Assembly: GCA_023055355.1 (NCBI GenBank)
Contig: JALJCS010000001.1
Location: 100,053,381 to 100,117,380 of the forward strand
Direction: 5' to 3'
DNA from: Agelaius tricolor
Lineage: Eukaryota; Chordata; Aves; Passeriformes; Icteridae
DNA: 64,000 bases
Every line of letters begins with the position of its first letter. Position 1 is the first letter of the stretch. The notes beneath the pieces are model-generated. The model saw only the letters and a list, made by a program, of their open reading frames with translations. It was not told the DNA's origin and ran no database searches. Shown piece by piece: positions 10,793 through 23,994 of this stretch. The translations under genes were made by a program, and so were the position numbers.

Positions 10793-13700
10793 AAATATTA
10801 GTAATGTAGATGTCAGAAAGATTTGGAGTTGCTTCTCATTGTCATCTCATGCATTTTCATATGTGCTTGAATTAATTATAAAGTATATGTCCTGTATACA
10901 TATGCTTTACATTTTTTCCTATCTTGACAATTAAATATATATTGTTGACAGTTAAGTTTGATAGAGTCAATCTTGAAATATGAGTTAATTGTTTTATAAA
11001 GTTAGCATTTCATTTAATCAACTGCAGTGTAATACAGCATAAGAAAACTTAAAATAACTTTGGTGAAAATTTTCTGTAACTTATTCAGCAACTTTCTAGA
11101 GGCTTGCAAATATTTAATCTTCGCAGAACTGATTTTCAGTGAGATAAATATGTTAAGTTTTGAACAATGGTATCTGGGAAAGCAGTGAAGTTAAATGGGA
11201 ATGCAGGAGATACTGCGTATTGTAACATAGCGGGTATGCACACAAGATTTTCTTTGTTGTGCATATGTTAAGCATTATGAACAGATATTGTGGATAATAA
11301 CAATAAATTTTTTTTTGAAAGAAAATGCTAATTTTAATTATTTAATGTTATCTTAATTTTTTGGAGCTCTTTTGATGTAGTCCTGTGATGGAAAGGATTT
11401 TGTCTTTTCAATTAAGGAAAAGCAGTGCATTTCAGCTGCTGAAGATAAGCCATCTTCAAAGAGCGTGACGCCTCTACAATATCATATTAAATGAAAGTAG
11501 ACTTAAAAGTAGTGACTGCTGTTAAATACAAGTTTAAGTACAGTGAAAATTAGATAGTGATAGTATCTTCCTTTTCTCCTTACAAGAGAACATTTTACTG
11601 CTTCCTTTATCCCACAGAAATAATTCCTCACAAAAATAAAATAAATGACACACTATCTAATGTTTGCAAGAAATGTGCATATTGCTGTCAAGCAATGTCC
11701 TTTATCCAGTTCTCATGGTTCATCATGATATTCATGCTGAAAGAAAAGTAGCAGCATTGCTGAAGTACATTTTTCCTGATGATGGAATATTGTGACTACA
11801 AAAACTGTAATAATTTAATAAATTTGATACAATGTAAGGACTGTATTTGCTTCAAAATCTGGGATATTGTGGATAATTTGGGTTAGAATGTAACTTTTTG
11901 CATCAGATTAGTCTAATTTGTGTCATTGGCTTCTAAAACCAACGTTGCCAAGGTTTGCCTCAGAGCAGTGCCTGAAAGTTCCATTTCATGTGTAAACTAC
12001 TGTGGTTGTGTACTAAGCCTGTTAATGAAACTTCATTGCAGCTGTTTCACTCACATTTCTGACTGTTGTTTTGGTTTTCTTAAGAGTGTTACCAGGAAAG
12101 TGAGTGAGCTACAGTGAAAAATGGATATGGGCAATATCCCAAAGGGATTGGATCACTGCAGGATGTTGTGAAGAGAAGAAAATGTTAGACTCAAGCACTG
12201 GAAGGTTTTACACGTTTGGTTTGTAGTGAAGATAAAGTTTTCTTACTGGCAATGCAGGGGATGTTCAACCACAATCTTCTCATTCCAGCCTTCATAAAAC
12301 TGCCTCCATTAACTTCTTTAAGCTTTTTCTTCTTCAATCTTTGTCATCAAAACAAGTTGATAAAACAATATGTATTGCAGAAACAAACCAAACTGCAGCA
12401 GCAATATTAGAAATTTGCCTTTTCTTGCCCCAGTATTCTTCATTTCAGTACAGATACAAATAGTTTCCTCAATTATGTAAAAAGTATTTTTGTATAATTG
12501 AGGTCTCAGATTATATTTGTCAATTCCTTTAGCAAATTTGTCTATTTATAAATTTATTATGCAATAGATGTCATGAATGCAACTTCATTCTTTAATATGA
12601 GTCTATCGTGTTTGAATTTTTTTTTAATTGTCTGAGATCATTAGGATTATAATCTGGTGTTGTGCTCCATTGGAAACTGACTGTAAAATCTGGCAATTGC
12701 TTTTCAAAGAGTGTTTTATTCCTCTACTTTAACTTCTATTGTTTTTAATTTGAGTTTTGCACTAGTAACCTATAGGACTTTTAGTGATTGATTGTCTTGC
12801 TTTTGAGATGTAAAAGTTTTCTGATTCCTTTAGTCAGAAAAAGATCTTTATAATCATGCCAAAATGCAACATATGCTCATTCAGGAGCTTTTATATTGCT
12901 TGGTTTTGACAGCTTTTTATGAGGGTCTGAGATAATCCATATGGTGCAAAGTATCCTGTATTTATTATCCTTCACAACATGCTAAAAACCTCATATTTTC
13001 CCTAGGGCTTTTAGGCAGGTGAGATAAGCATATGATAGATAAAGTGGGTAGCAAATCCTGCAGATGCTTCTCTGTTTTGCTTTTTTTTGGCTCCTTTTAT
13101 TTCACTTTTGTTATAAATTCCTATTTTTATTTTATCACAAAGGTGCAGAATTTGACCTTTATTTTTAGCATGACAGCATATGGGTGAAGAAGTCACTCAT
13201 CTGTTGTTTCATGTACCATGTAAATGTCATATACTTATTGAAAACATGCTTAATGGTCCATATCCTCAAGAAGCAGTGTAAATCAAAAGATATTATTACC
13301 AATTGCTGCTGTTTAGTTAGAGAGCTGTATTCAATATTTATGAAATGCAGTGAGAAATATATTCTTGATATAAAATAGCTTCAGGGTCTTTTAATTTTCT
13401 TCTCGTCTCCCAGGAAAGCTGTCAATGGACTTGCATCAGCTGCAAGAAGTTTAAGTACTTGGATCCATCAGTATTTAGCCTGTTTTGTATTTGTTACCAA
13501 TACAAAAGATTTAGGAAGTTGCTGAACCTCTAAACTGGCCATTGACAGGGTCCTCACAGACATACTTGTCAGCCATGGTTGTGTTGGTCTTTTTTTTCAG
13601 TCCCTCCTAAAGTGCCTAGTGTAAAACTAGGGGTGAACGAAATACATGTGCTGACTTATCTAATAATTTCTAATTTTTGTATGATCTGAAACTTTTCCCA

Positions 13701-14656
13701 GATCAGTGGAGCTTACTTGGAAAAAATACAGGTTTTCTTACTTAGTTCAATTTATTTATGATGTATTAACACTGGTAAGAAAATGACATTTGTATTTTGT
13801 TAAATTCACTGTATTTTAAATCCTAAGTAGGTTATATCTACTACTTAATGTCCAATATACATTGCAGAGATGCCAAGTCACTGAAAACAAACGGGTTTGA
13901 GAATACAGTTTAGAAATGCAGGCATTTCCATTTAATAGGGAATGAAAATAATTAAAACATTGGAAATATCAATACTGATGTCAAGACCTGGATTTTTAAA
14001 GTGGAAAATAGGAATGAGTTGATCATGAAGTGTGAAGAAAACTTGAAGGATTCTTTTTTCATTTTGGTTTGGGGATTTTGGACAAAGATAAAGAAATTTA
14101 ACATTGAATAGATATGGTAACTATCACACAGATGAGCAGGAAAAATGAACAATATCCCCAAAAAGGGTATTATTAAATACTTGTGAAAGGAAAAAGATAC
14201 TAACTTTTAACAGCATAGGTTGACTATTGGCACAAGTAGCTCAAAAGTTGGACAATTTCTGAGGCTGAAGATTTCTGTTACATGATGACACAATTACTGC
14301 CCGCTAGCAGAGCATAACAGTGCCACAGAAATGGAAATGCTGGATTGAAGCAACAGAATCAAAGGAGATTCTGATTTATGAACTGTGAAACTGAAGCCAA
14401 ATAATTATCAGAAAACACTAAATAGAGGAAAAGTTCTGAAATCTTTCTAGTCAGAACACATGTGTTTTCCAGTTCATTCTGCTAATGTGCACAGTACATT
14501 TAGAGAGAGTTAATTTGATTTTAGTCCTTTCACAGATTAGTAGAGGAGGAACTAAGCCAATAATATTCCCTCTTGTGATTAATTTTTTTTTTTAATTTTT
14601 TACTTTATCTCATAAATACTTTATAACTTAAACCTTCTTTAATGTATCTTTCTATT

Positions 14657-15030
14657 TGGGAGCTGGGGTTGTTCAGCTGGAATAAAAGGAGGTTCAGGAG
14701 ACACCATGTTGCTCTCTATAAATACCTGAAAGGAGGTTGTAGACAAGTGGATGTCAGTACCTTCTCCCAGGTAACAAGATGAGAGGAAATGGCCTCAAGT
14801 TGCATGAGGGGAAGTTTAGGTTGGATATTAGGAAAAATTTCTTCACAGTATTGGTTGTTAAGCATTGGACAAGGCTGCCCAAAGTGTGACCTTCACTGGA
14901 AGTATTTTTTAAAATTTAGAGGTTGCAGTTAGGGACATGGTTTAGTGATGAACTTTGCAATATTAGGTTAATGGTTTGACTGGCGACCTTAGAGGTCTTT
15001 TCCAACCTTCATTATTGTATTATTCTGTGA
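14657..15030 (+). mobile_element. CR1 LINE fragment, 3' end
   Basis: This is the 3'-terminal part of an avian CR1. It shows the segment around TACCTGAAAGGAGGTTGTAG, the block AGGTTGGATATTAGGAAAAA with TTCTTCACAG, and the end TTTTCCAACCTTCATTATTG running into a degraded ATTCTGTGA octamer. It is 5'-truncated and non-coding. Many point changes from the usual CR1 pattern suggest an old insertion. Confidence 0.9.
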
Positions 15031-16391
15031 TAGTTCTCCCTTTTTAATGACTTAAAACACTGTGGAAATAATGACTCTGCAGATGCTGGAGAGCAGCAAC
15101 AGCATCTCACTATAAAACACAGATAAGAAAACTGATCTGTACATAGGTTGATCCATACATAGGTTGAATAGGAGAATGCATTTATTACATCTGCTGCTGA
15201 ACAATTATTAAGGAAAGAGACCATCCATGAATTTATACTTAGCCAGTTTCCTCTGTGCATAAGCATAGATTTCTGTAGCTTAAGATCATTTTTGTGCACA
15301 AATACCAGAAATAAGTTTCAAGTACAGTGTATCTCTGCAATCATGTTCTATTAATCCTAGGTATTTTTAAAATACCAGTTAGGCTGAACTAATTTTTTTA
15401 AGAAAACATCTTAAGCTTCAATAGTAGAACTACTGTACCACAACAACACAAATGGTTCCACTGTTGTTTGAAGTGTCTTTATTGTGAAAAAGTATATTTT
15501 TATTTTAGATTCAGAAATTATTTGTTTGGGTTTTTTTTCATTACTAGAAATTGCCTTTCTTTTTCTATCTTTATCACAAAAAGCAAACAACTTGCCTCTC
15601 TTACTGACTGCTGCATATCACCAAGTGCCATATCTGTTAGAGATATTGTCTAAACAATTTAGGTATTTGCTGGAGGCTTTTCCTCAGGACATGTCTTTAG
15701 CTGGTTGTCTGTTTAAGAGTATTTAAATCCTGTTCTATCCCATGTGATCCATACAATAGTTCTTAACTCTATTGTTCACATTATTAATTTCACAGAACAT
15801 TCAAAATTTTCTTACCAGAATAATTCAAATTGCTATTTTTTAAAATAAAGTAACAATATTATCAGCTGAGTTTTTAAATACATTATAAATATTTTTTCCT
15901 TATAAAAAGTAATTGAATGTACCAGTATCCTATTTCTGAATGGATTTTGTTTTTAGGAAAAGCAGACATAATATATATAATGCACACAATCTAGTATTTC
16001 CTTTTATACACTTAAATGCACTGAGGACTTTGATTTTGTAATCAAAGTGATTTTAAGGACTCTGGTTTTCACGTATGATATCAATATATTTTATACAATT
16101 TGTGCATATTAATAAGGAGTAAATATACTAGCTATCATAAAAGAACCTTAGTGGAGAAAAAACAATGTAGGTTTTAAAAAATATTTATAAAACTTCTTTT
16201 CTCTCTATGGATGAAAGTATATCATGATTTAAACATAGCAGCATAAAGTAAGATAAGCTACTGTTTTTATCTAAGTTAAAATTTCTAAAATTTCTTGGGT
16301 TTAAATTTTCAGGCCAGAAGGGAACTTTATTTGACCACCAAGAGACCACTAGTTTGACCACTTCTATATCTTAAGTGATCAATATTTTGTT

Positions 16392-16418
16392 TGAAGTCTA
16401 TGAAAAACATAGACTTCA
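16392..16418. repeat. Perfect hairpin: 11-bp arms, A5 loop
   Basis: TGAAGTCTATG (16392-16402) and CATAGACTTCA (16408-16418) are exact reverse complements separated by AAAAA. The hairpin is not inside a recognised transposon. Confidence 0.95.
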
Positions 16419-17647
16419 TTTAAATCAAGTCCTTCTATTAAATATTTTCCTAAGATACACTTTACTATGGTCACCTCTTCCTAAACCCACAGGATTGGTG
16501 GGCATTTTATGTATGCAGATCATTCTGTCTGGCAAACCCCAGCCAGTACTTCAGTAAAAAGCTGAAAATAAAAGGTGGATAAAGATTCCCTTCTTACCCC
16601 TGCTAACCCTGTGTCTCAGGTATTGAGGTTATGCTCAGGACTGAGCCAGCAGTGCAGACATATAAGAGGTGTAATTCACTCTCGCCTCAAAGATCTTTTT
16701 GTCTGCTATATACCCTTTCACTGCTCTGTTATTTGAGACATGTCCAGAAAATGGAGAAATGAAAATAATTAGATGGTTCTGTAGTGGGAGAAAAATGCTG
16801 ATAGGCACTGCACATTGCATCCAGAAACCTGAAGACATGCATTTTTTTTTTAAGTCATTGTACTGCAGCAGATATGAGACAGCATGAGTATTTGAAAGAT
16901 GATGCAAGCAATCCTTTTCTCCTCTGAATAGAGCAGGATATGCAAAAAGCACGACAGGCAGTGTAGCAGCCTTGTTTACTGAGACAGTGCTGTGTGAATT
17001 CTGTGCACTGGAACTCCTACACAGCAAGAAGGAAGCTGGCTTACTACTTTATCCCACATGAATCCCTTTCAGTCAGGGTTATCTGGAGGCAGGAAGACTG
17101 CACCTCTTCTGAAAGCAAATAAGCTTTTTTTTCCCTGAAGGGCAGGATGGAGCTTGCAGAGAGTCTGCGGCAACAGTGAACACAGAAAATCCTGAAAAAA
17201 AGAAGACGAAGGACAGACAAAAGAAGGAGATTTTGTTTAGGACCAATTATATCTAGTAGAAAATTTATTTCAAGTTAGAGAATAAATTTGCTTTCAAGGA
17301 TTTTATTTAATCGTACTTATTGCTACATTTGCATTATTAAAAAACATAATCTTTGAAGAATCTAGTTATCTTATGTGCTAAATAAAGTTTATCCTTAAAG
17401 AGGGGGCTCATGACTTTTTGCGTAAGTTACTCCAACAGAAGGGAGACAATTCAGAATGCCTGAATGTTAAAGGGACACTTTTGACCTCAAAAGTCTTGGT
17501 TGTTTTTTCCATGTTTAAACCACTTTATTCTTCGTCTTTCTTTGTTTGGCTGCTGACCCATGTTTCCAGGGCTCATATAGGGTCCTTTGCCTAAGGTGCC
17601 ATTCAAACCACATCTGTAACTATATAAAGTGCCAGTCAGATTATCCA

Positions 17648-17680
17648 GGCTCCACCATATCTACTGTATATGGTGGAGCC
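17648..17680. repeat. Perfect hairpin: 13-bp arms, 7-nt loop
   Basis: GGCTCCACCATAT (17648-17660) and ATATGGTGGAGCC (17668-17680) are exact reverse complements around CTACTGT. This is the longest perfect small hairpin I found. It is too short for a microRNA precursor. A shorter near-palindrome (ACTTTTGA, CC, TCAAAAGT) lies 150 bp upstream at 17477-17494. Confidence 0.95.
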
Positions 17681-19282
17681 CACAGCCCTCCACTAACATC
17701 AGAGTTTCTTTAAAATGTTAGCTTGAAGTTTGTCTTCTTAAAATTATCAATTTGTTTCAGAAACAATTTCTGCCAGCAAACAATCATGGGGTTATACTGC
17801 TCATGCTACAGGATGATACTCCTTTTGAACTGTGTAGGAGAGATCTTGGTCCTGCATTGCCAGACATGGCAGAATACCTTTTGCTGTTCTAAAATCACTA
17901 CAGCAATTACTTTATTCATTCAGCAAGAGCTAAGATTCCACAGAGAAAGGAATATTGGAAATGCATAAAACCTAGAAATTATGTCAGAGAAACTGGGCAT
18001 TAATATTTTTTGTATCTTGCATTTAGTTTCCATAAATTAAGAATAGTTAAAGTAGTCTTTCTGCTTATATAGCTGTCTGAGTACAGGAAAAAAACCCTAC
18101 CTTGCACTGATCAAGTCTTCTACTAAAAAAAATGTTTAAAACTTAAGGGACTTTTTTTCAGCTAAGTAATTTTATTTTACTTTGCATCAATAGAATGTTA
18201 AAAAAAATCCTAATTGAAATCAAAACTCATTATGAAGTGGAAATTTAAGATGTTGCACATATTTTTTAATTTTCCAGACTGGCTATTTTTCACAAACTTC
18301 TAATGAATCAACAGAGAATAAGCAACTGCCTTTTTCTTGTAATATCATTGAACGCAATGGATTTAATTATACTAAATTGATCCTAATAACAGTTAATAGT
18401 GATTTAATACCACCAATTAGTTTGATACAAACTGCTGTTTTACAGCCTCTTTAAAATAAAAGCTTACTTAGTCATGCTACATCTCGTGTATAAATCACAT
18501 TCTATATATTCTCAGAACTCTACCTTAAAGCAGAAATTCATTAAAATTTAGAATCATGCAAGTGACAAATCTGTCGTGTATTGTGAAATTTTCTTCTTCA
18601 GATTGTTTAATTTTAAAAAATGCTAGAAATGTTTCTGTCATAGCTACTTTATTTTGCTTTGGATGTCAAAAGAGATCATTAGTGTCACTTATAAGAATTA
18701 AAATTTTCTGCCTTATCTTCTGAAGCATCTTATTGGAGGGGCAGAAACATGAAACCAGTAAAATGGGACTCTAATAACAGGCCAATAGCAATACATCAGG
18801 CTGTGTTCTGTATTATTTTCTATGGAACATCAGAGGGTACTTATGGATACTAAAAGTGGGTTCAGTGTTCTGTGGCTGCTTTGGCCATATGTCATAAGCA
18901 TAGAACTTGTATTAAGGAGAGCACACATAGGGTATAGAGATCAGAAATAACATTGGCCAGCAGAGCTGACATAAATATGAATTCCCACAATGTAACCATT
19001 TTTTTATTATAAACAGTCTGTAAGATTCACTGAAAATTACAGTGTTCCAAGTCTAAATCCAACTCTAAACTTCCTGCTCTCTGAATACTTAAATACAGTA
19101 CTCTCAATTGAGCCAAAGTTTTCCCTAAGTGATATATCTGCCTCAACTTTAAATAAGTGCATACAGTTTTCTAAGTTTAATTTCTGTAATTAGTATCTGG
19201 TTGGTATGATGTGAGCAGCAAGAAACCAGAAGCAGGAAACTGCAAAGACAGAAAGGGCCAGAGGCATAGATAGTTGTTTTTT

Positions 19283-19300
19283 CTTTAGCTATAGCTAAAG
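19283..19300. repeat. 18-bp perfect palindrome
   Basis: CTTTAGCTATAGCTAAAG reads the same on both strands with no spacer. Confidence 0.95.
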
Positions 19301-20051
19301 TAGTAAATTACACTAAAATCTGAAGGCTGGTCTCTGGACTGAGACCAACTGGCAAGTCTGAGATCATGTCTATAAAAAAATTTATGGTAAAAAAGTTTGG
19401 TAAGGAGAGTTTGAAATTATTCCTGAATTGCACTAACCAGTGAATTTTGTAAGTTTCAGAATTGAAGATAATGGGTAACTTCCATAGTAACTGTAACAGA
19501 AACAGTGATGACTTTGTAAAAATATGGATGATTCCATGTCAGGATTTGAACTCAAGTTGTGGACTTTAGCATAGTAGTATAAGTGTAATTTCTGTGAAAA
19601 GAAAAGGGGGCACCATATTTATTTATTTCTTAGAAACAAAGTTCATTTCCTTCCTTTCTTGTATTTTTAGAGAAATTTGCATCATTAGTTTCATTGTTCT
19701 TATTTGTTTAGTTAAATGACAGTTAAATGTAAGACCAGACCAAGAAATCAGCTTCAGGCTCAGGAAATATGCTATCAGAGAAATGAGAATAAATAGATGT
19801 TGACTAATGGGTTTATCTACAATTTGGAAATGTGTGTTACCTGGTGTCTCAGTAGGGCAAAGTCAGCACAACAGATGAGAGTATTGTTAAATTATTCATT
19901 TTACTGCAGAGTGAAAATGTAATGACGGTGAGCGAGCTGGTATATATTCTATCTAGATAAATCTACTGCAGGTAATAAGAGATTCTGCCCTATTCTGTAA
20001 CTGTTATTAGTATGGAATTTCTGGGGTTTTCTTTGCTGAAGGAAGGTCTCT

Positions 20052-20345
20052 TAGGATTGTAGAATTGTAGGGTATTTTGGGCCAAAAAGGGCTTCAGGAA
20101 GTCTTTAGCCCAACCTCCTGCTCAAAGCAGGGCCAGCCAAGGTCAGAACAGGTTGCTCACTGCTTTATTCAGTCAGATTTTGTAAACCTCCAACACTAAA
20201 ACCTGCAAAACTTTCTGAGTAGAGGGGTCCAAATGATCAATTCCTAAAGTTGCCTCAAACACCTTTGAAAAGCTGTAAAGATTTCAAAACCAGTGCTAGG
20301 TAAAAATTGATCCAGCCTTTTAAATGTGCCTTAAGAAAAAGTTTC
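20052..20345 (-). mobile_element. CR1 LINE 3' end, minus orientation
   Basis: Read on the minus strand this is an avian CR1 3' end. On the + strand it opens with a degraded octamer tail (GATTGTAGAATTGTAGGG), followed by the usual block (...AGCCCAACCTCCTGCTCAAAG), then GGTTGCTCACTGCTTTATTCAG and the segment around AAACCTCCAACACTAAAACC. It is old, 5'-truncated and non-coding. Confidence 0.85.
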
Positions 20346-21079
20346 TCTTGATTGTAGTGACAGTAGGTTTATTGTTTTATCAAAATTTTACAAAAATAAA
20401 TATTCTACTGCAAGGAACAGTTTGTGCACAAAACCAGAAAATGTAAACCTCCACTACTGAGTGAAAAACAAGTTGTCTTTTTTTAAGCTAATAAATCTAT
20501 AATTAATAACTAAATATAATTAAAGTGAAATATGTTCTCAGCTTTAATTTAAAAAATTGTCTTCAATACAATTGGGGAATTAGGGATAGTTTCATGATAT
20601 ATTATAATAAAATTACTTCTGGTGGTTCACGATTCATGTTTGGTATAGATATTTTAAATATCTTGTTACTTTTGTATAAAAAAGTGAATGCTAATATTAC
20701 AACCTAAACAATTCAACGTTATTAGTGAATTATTTATTGTTGTTTAGCATGGCCACATTCAAGTGAAATTTCTAGACACAAGTGAAAGTTTCAATCTTGT
20801 TTCTAGAACAAGTGATTTCCCTTTTCCATCAGAAAAAAACAGGTAAAAGAATTTTTATTCCTAGCAAGGCTGCACAGCATGATTGACAAAGTACTTTTTC
20901 TGAACATCCCCCTTTCCCTCCTCCGCTTCTACCCTTTGTTTTGTTACTTTTTTACCATTTTATGATAATCCTAAAAATGTCTTTTAATCATCACTAAAAA
21001 ATGTCAGAAGGTAAAGATATTATGTAAAAGGACTTGGATTTCATACAGACATTGCCATGTTTAGGGACTGTTATATCAA

Positions 21080-21620
21080 TAGTTATCAAATTATTGCCTG
21101 ACCTTTCCCTCGTTCCAACCTGCGAGGCATTGAGCAATGGGTTTCGTACTGTTTAGACAGAATTCATCTTCAGGTTATAATTAATAGGCCAGTATTTAAT
21201 CACTACATTTGTGTGATTAAAAATGAGGAAACTGTGAACTATTACTGCTGGCTTGGACTGAGGCACAATTACTGGTAGCTTACCCAGCAAAAGTGCTTGA
21301 GAGTTGCTGTATGCATTTCCACATTTATAATTATGCGAAAAGCCCTGTCATCTTACTTGACCTTTAAAGCACCCAATGTGCTGATTGTCGAAACAGTATT
21401 TTAAAAGCCTGATGGAAATTTCATAGAGTGCATATGTGACCCAGTGATTGTATCATCAGCAAATGCTAAACAATGGTTTAAAGTCATTATTCTAATTTGG
21501 CCAGACCCTGCTAGATTCAATCAAACACAATCAGAGGTGCATGGCTGACATTCTAACAAGCTTAGGGCAAAGGCAGCTCATGCTTTGAATTGCATTAACT
21601 TGTTTTCTGAAACCAAATAC
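21080..21620. promoter_or_regulatory. Possible conserved non-coding element
   Basis: This non-repetitive segment has balanced composition, some retained CpG (CCTCG, TTTCG, TGCGA, GTCG) and several homeodomain-type or related cores (TAATTAATAGG, ATAATTATGCG, CACAATTACTGG). It has no simple repeats or CR1 signature. Enhancer-like conserved elements in vertebrate introns often look like this. Conservation itself cannot be judged here. Confidence 0.25.
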
Positions 21621-23843
21621 TGGGAATTATTTTCAAAATATTCTTTTAATATATGCACACAAAATACTTTCACATATCAATCATATAAGCTATTAAGGAC
21701 AAGCTAAAAAATATGTCTAAAGCTAATGTGGAAATAACAACATCAATATGGTGTTTGTGTGATAGAAGTACATACATGGTCATATAACTAGTTACAGTGT
21801 TAACATCTGAAAACATGTAGAAGAAATAGTAATTAAGAGAAAAACAGAAGTTGTTTGAGCAGCTGTACTTCACTTAGCACATCTGTCAAATAGTTAAAAA
21901 GAAAAGCCTGGCAGTTCCTCCCTGACCCTCTTCCACTCCATCTTAAGAATTGCGCTGCATTAAAACAAGTCTGACTTTAAATATTTCTGAAATATTGCTA
22001 TATTTTTATTATGTTTTTATTCATAATTACAATATCATTTTATCAGGAAGAGAAGTAATTTTAGATATTTGCAAAATCATATTTTTTTTGTTTGAAGTCT
22101 CACTGCCACTCTTTTCTGTAGAATGACATACATACTGGGTTCAAACAGCAGTAAAAATTTCTTGACCATTACAAATAGAGCTACAGAGAATGATTGTGGC
22201 AGTTACACACATTATCAGCAAACTCCCTTTGTAAGTCATTAATGAAAATGGTGGGTTACAGAACCTTGTGTGTGTTCTTAGACATACAGCAATTGTATAA
22301 TATCCAAAAAACATGGTAGGAAAAACATTCCTTTCCTTGATTCTAGATACATTTGGCTCCTTTTTTGCATTCATGTTAGCTATTATCAAGTTCAAAAAAA
22401 TTTGAGGGGAGAATAAAAAATCCCCTGAATCAATCCATTAAGACACTAGTTTTCAGTCCACAGAATCAAAACCCCAATTTTTTTATCTTTTTCGTTCTTG
22501 ATTTTAGCAACAAACCAAAATTTTTTATTCTTCACCTGAAGTTATTTGCCATAGGATGGACAGGCCATGTTACATACACAAATAATTATAGGCCTTTCTG
22601 TAAATATGTATCACCATGTTTGCATATTGTTCTGAAAGTATCTCAGAACAGAACTACAGGGAAAACATAGAGAACTGTTTGCAAATGTCGCTAATGTTAG
22701 CTCCCCAATATGTCTGTTAAAGACACATAGAAGACTTCATGAAATTATATGTGAGAATCCATATAGTACCATATGACAGAATATAATTAAGAAAGCTTTT
22801 ATTGCTCTTTTTTGTAAGAAATTTCAAATTTTGTTTTGCATTGTCGGACATAAACTGAATTCATACAATACCTACTGCATCCTACCCAAATTGCTTTTAT
22901 AGAGCTGCGAGTTGTTGGTTTGTGATTTTGGTGGATTTTGGTTTGGTTTTTAGGGGGTTTTTGTATTTGCTATTTTCACATAGATTTTTTGTGGCACCCA
23001 TATTACAAAACACTTGGATAGCTTTAAATATATAGCTGATAGAACTCTGATTTGTTTCATGTAGAGAGAGAAGGATAGGCTAAAAGAAATTCCCCCATGA
23101 GAGACTGGTTTAGTTCTGATATTTTCTTATTGTGCTTTCTTACATGAAGATAAAATGATTGCTGCCAGCTGGTTATTGGAATGCAAATGACCTTTACATC
23201 ATTTAAAAGAATTGAAAGAAACCAAATTGTTTGCTTGGTACCTTCTGTTTGTTGTTGCCAATTTATGCATGTTGTTAATGGCAGCATTTTTAAGAGGGTA
23301 TGTGAGTGAGGGAGGGAAATGGGAATGTATATATTAATGTCAGGGCCTAATATTACTGACTTCAGCTTTAGGAATGATGCTTTTGAAGATAAGTAATACA
23401 GATTATTATAGTACCTCTGCACTTTCTAAAATGCAGCTTGTTTGAAATTGCTTTTGTGATTTGTGTGTGTGTGATGAGAAAGAGGGATATTTAAAATATT
23501 TCAGTTCAATTGATGTATTTTTTGCAAATTATGAAGACTTCTTGTTATTATTCAAAATTTTCTAACTCTTTTTATTCAGTCATTTATGTGCTTTGGCTTT
23601 TTTTAGCAATTAAACTGCCTAGATTTACAACATGGCTTCATTTTAATAGAATTTCAAACCCCAAAGACAAGGCAACTTAGAGCATGTTAAACAGCTTCTT
23701 TTACATTTATAGTTCTATAATACAAAACATCTATTTATTTGATTTTCTTTCTTTGTTGGTTTGGTAAAAGCCTAATCAATTTGTCAGATAGTAATGTAAA
23801 CAATATATGGTGGTAAAATGTGCCTATTTCTGAATTTGTGCAG

Positions 23844-23994
23844 GCAAGGCATGGTACCATGTGAAGCAGAAATGTCAATCCTGAAGTTATCTTCAAATAC
23901 AAGTGTAACTAGAAATTTCTGGTCCAGTTCTTATTGGCTTGAAACAGGATCCATATTTGTTGGTGGTTTGCCTTATCCTTATGCAGCAAAACAG
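23844..23994 (+). CDS. EYS: EYS internal exon, laminin-G domain part 3
   Basis: A 151-base exon. Its first base (G) completes the arginine codon begun in the previous exon, then 50 codons follow, ending in phase 0. Cys6 in VPCEAE is the second domain cysteine, a sequon NTS is at 18-20, and GSIFVGGLP (35-43) is the well-conserved strand before the last part of a laminin-G fold. The acceptor follows TTTGTGCAG. The donor is CAG|GTATTT, clearly weaker than the GTAAGN donors of the exons at 6221 and 8117. An in-frame ATG lies upstream at 23818 inside the intron, but the phase match to the preceding exon shows that the AG at 23842-23843 is the true boundary. Confidence 0.87.

Larger units (their letters stand above)
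8209..23843 (+). other. EYS: EYS intron, phase 2, 15.6 kb
   Basis: The donor is GTAAGT and the acceptor ends TTTGTGCAG. Recognisable contents are three CR1 fragments (about 10241-10792 and 14657-15030 on +, 20052-20345 on -), several small hairpins (16392-16418, 17648-17680, 19283-19300), and a possible conserved element (21080-21620). A degenerate GT-rich stretch lies near 22910-22975. Everything else is AT-rich sequence in which I see nothing specific. Open frames such as 16635-17027 (-) show no known domain. Confidence 0.8.

Noticed and set aside
16635..17027. Open frame of 130 codons on the minus strand
   Set aside because: No recognisable domain and no splice or promoter context. The length is plausible by chance in 64 kb.
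17648..17680. Possible microRNA precursor
   Set aside because: A 13-bp stem is far shorter than a pre-miRNA hairpin, and the flanks do not extend the pairing.
23818..23843. Upstream ATG in frame with the third EYS exon as an alternative start
   Set aside because: The AG at 23842-23843 and the split arginine codon shared with the exon at 8117 show that this is intron sequence.
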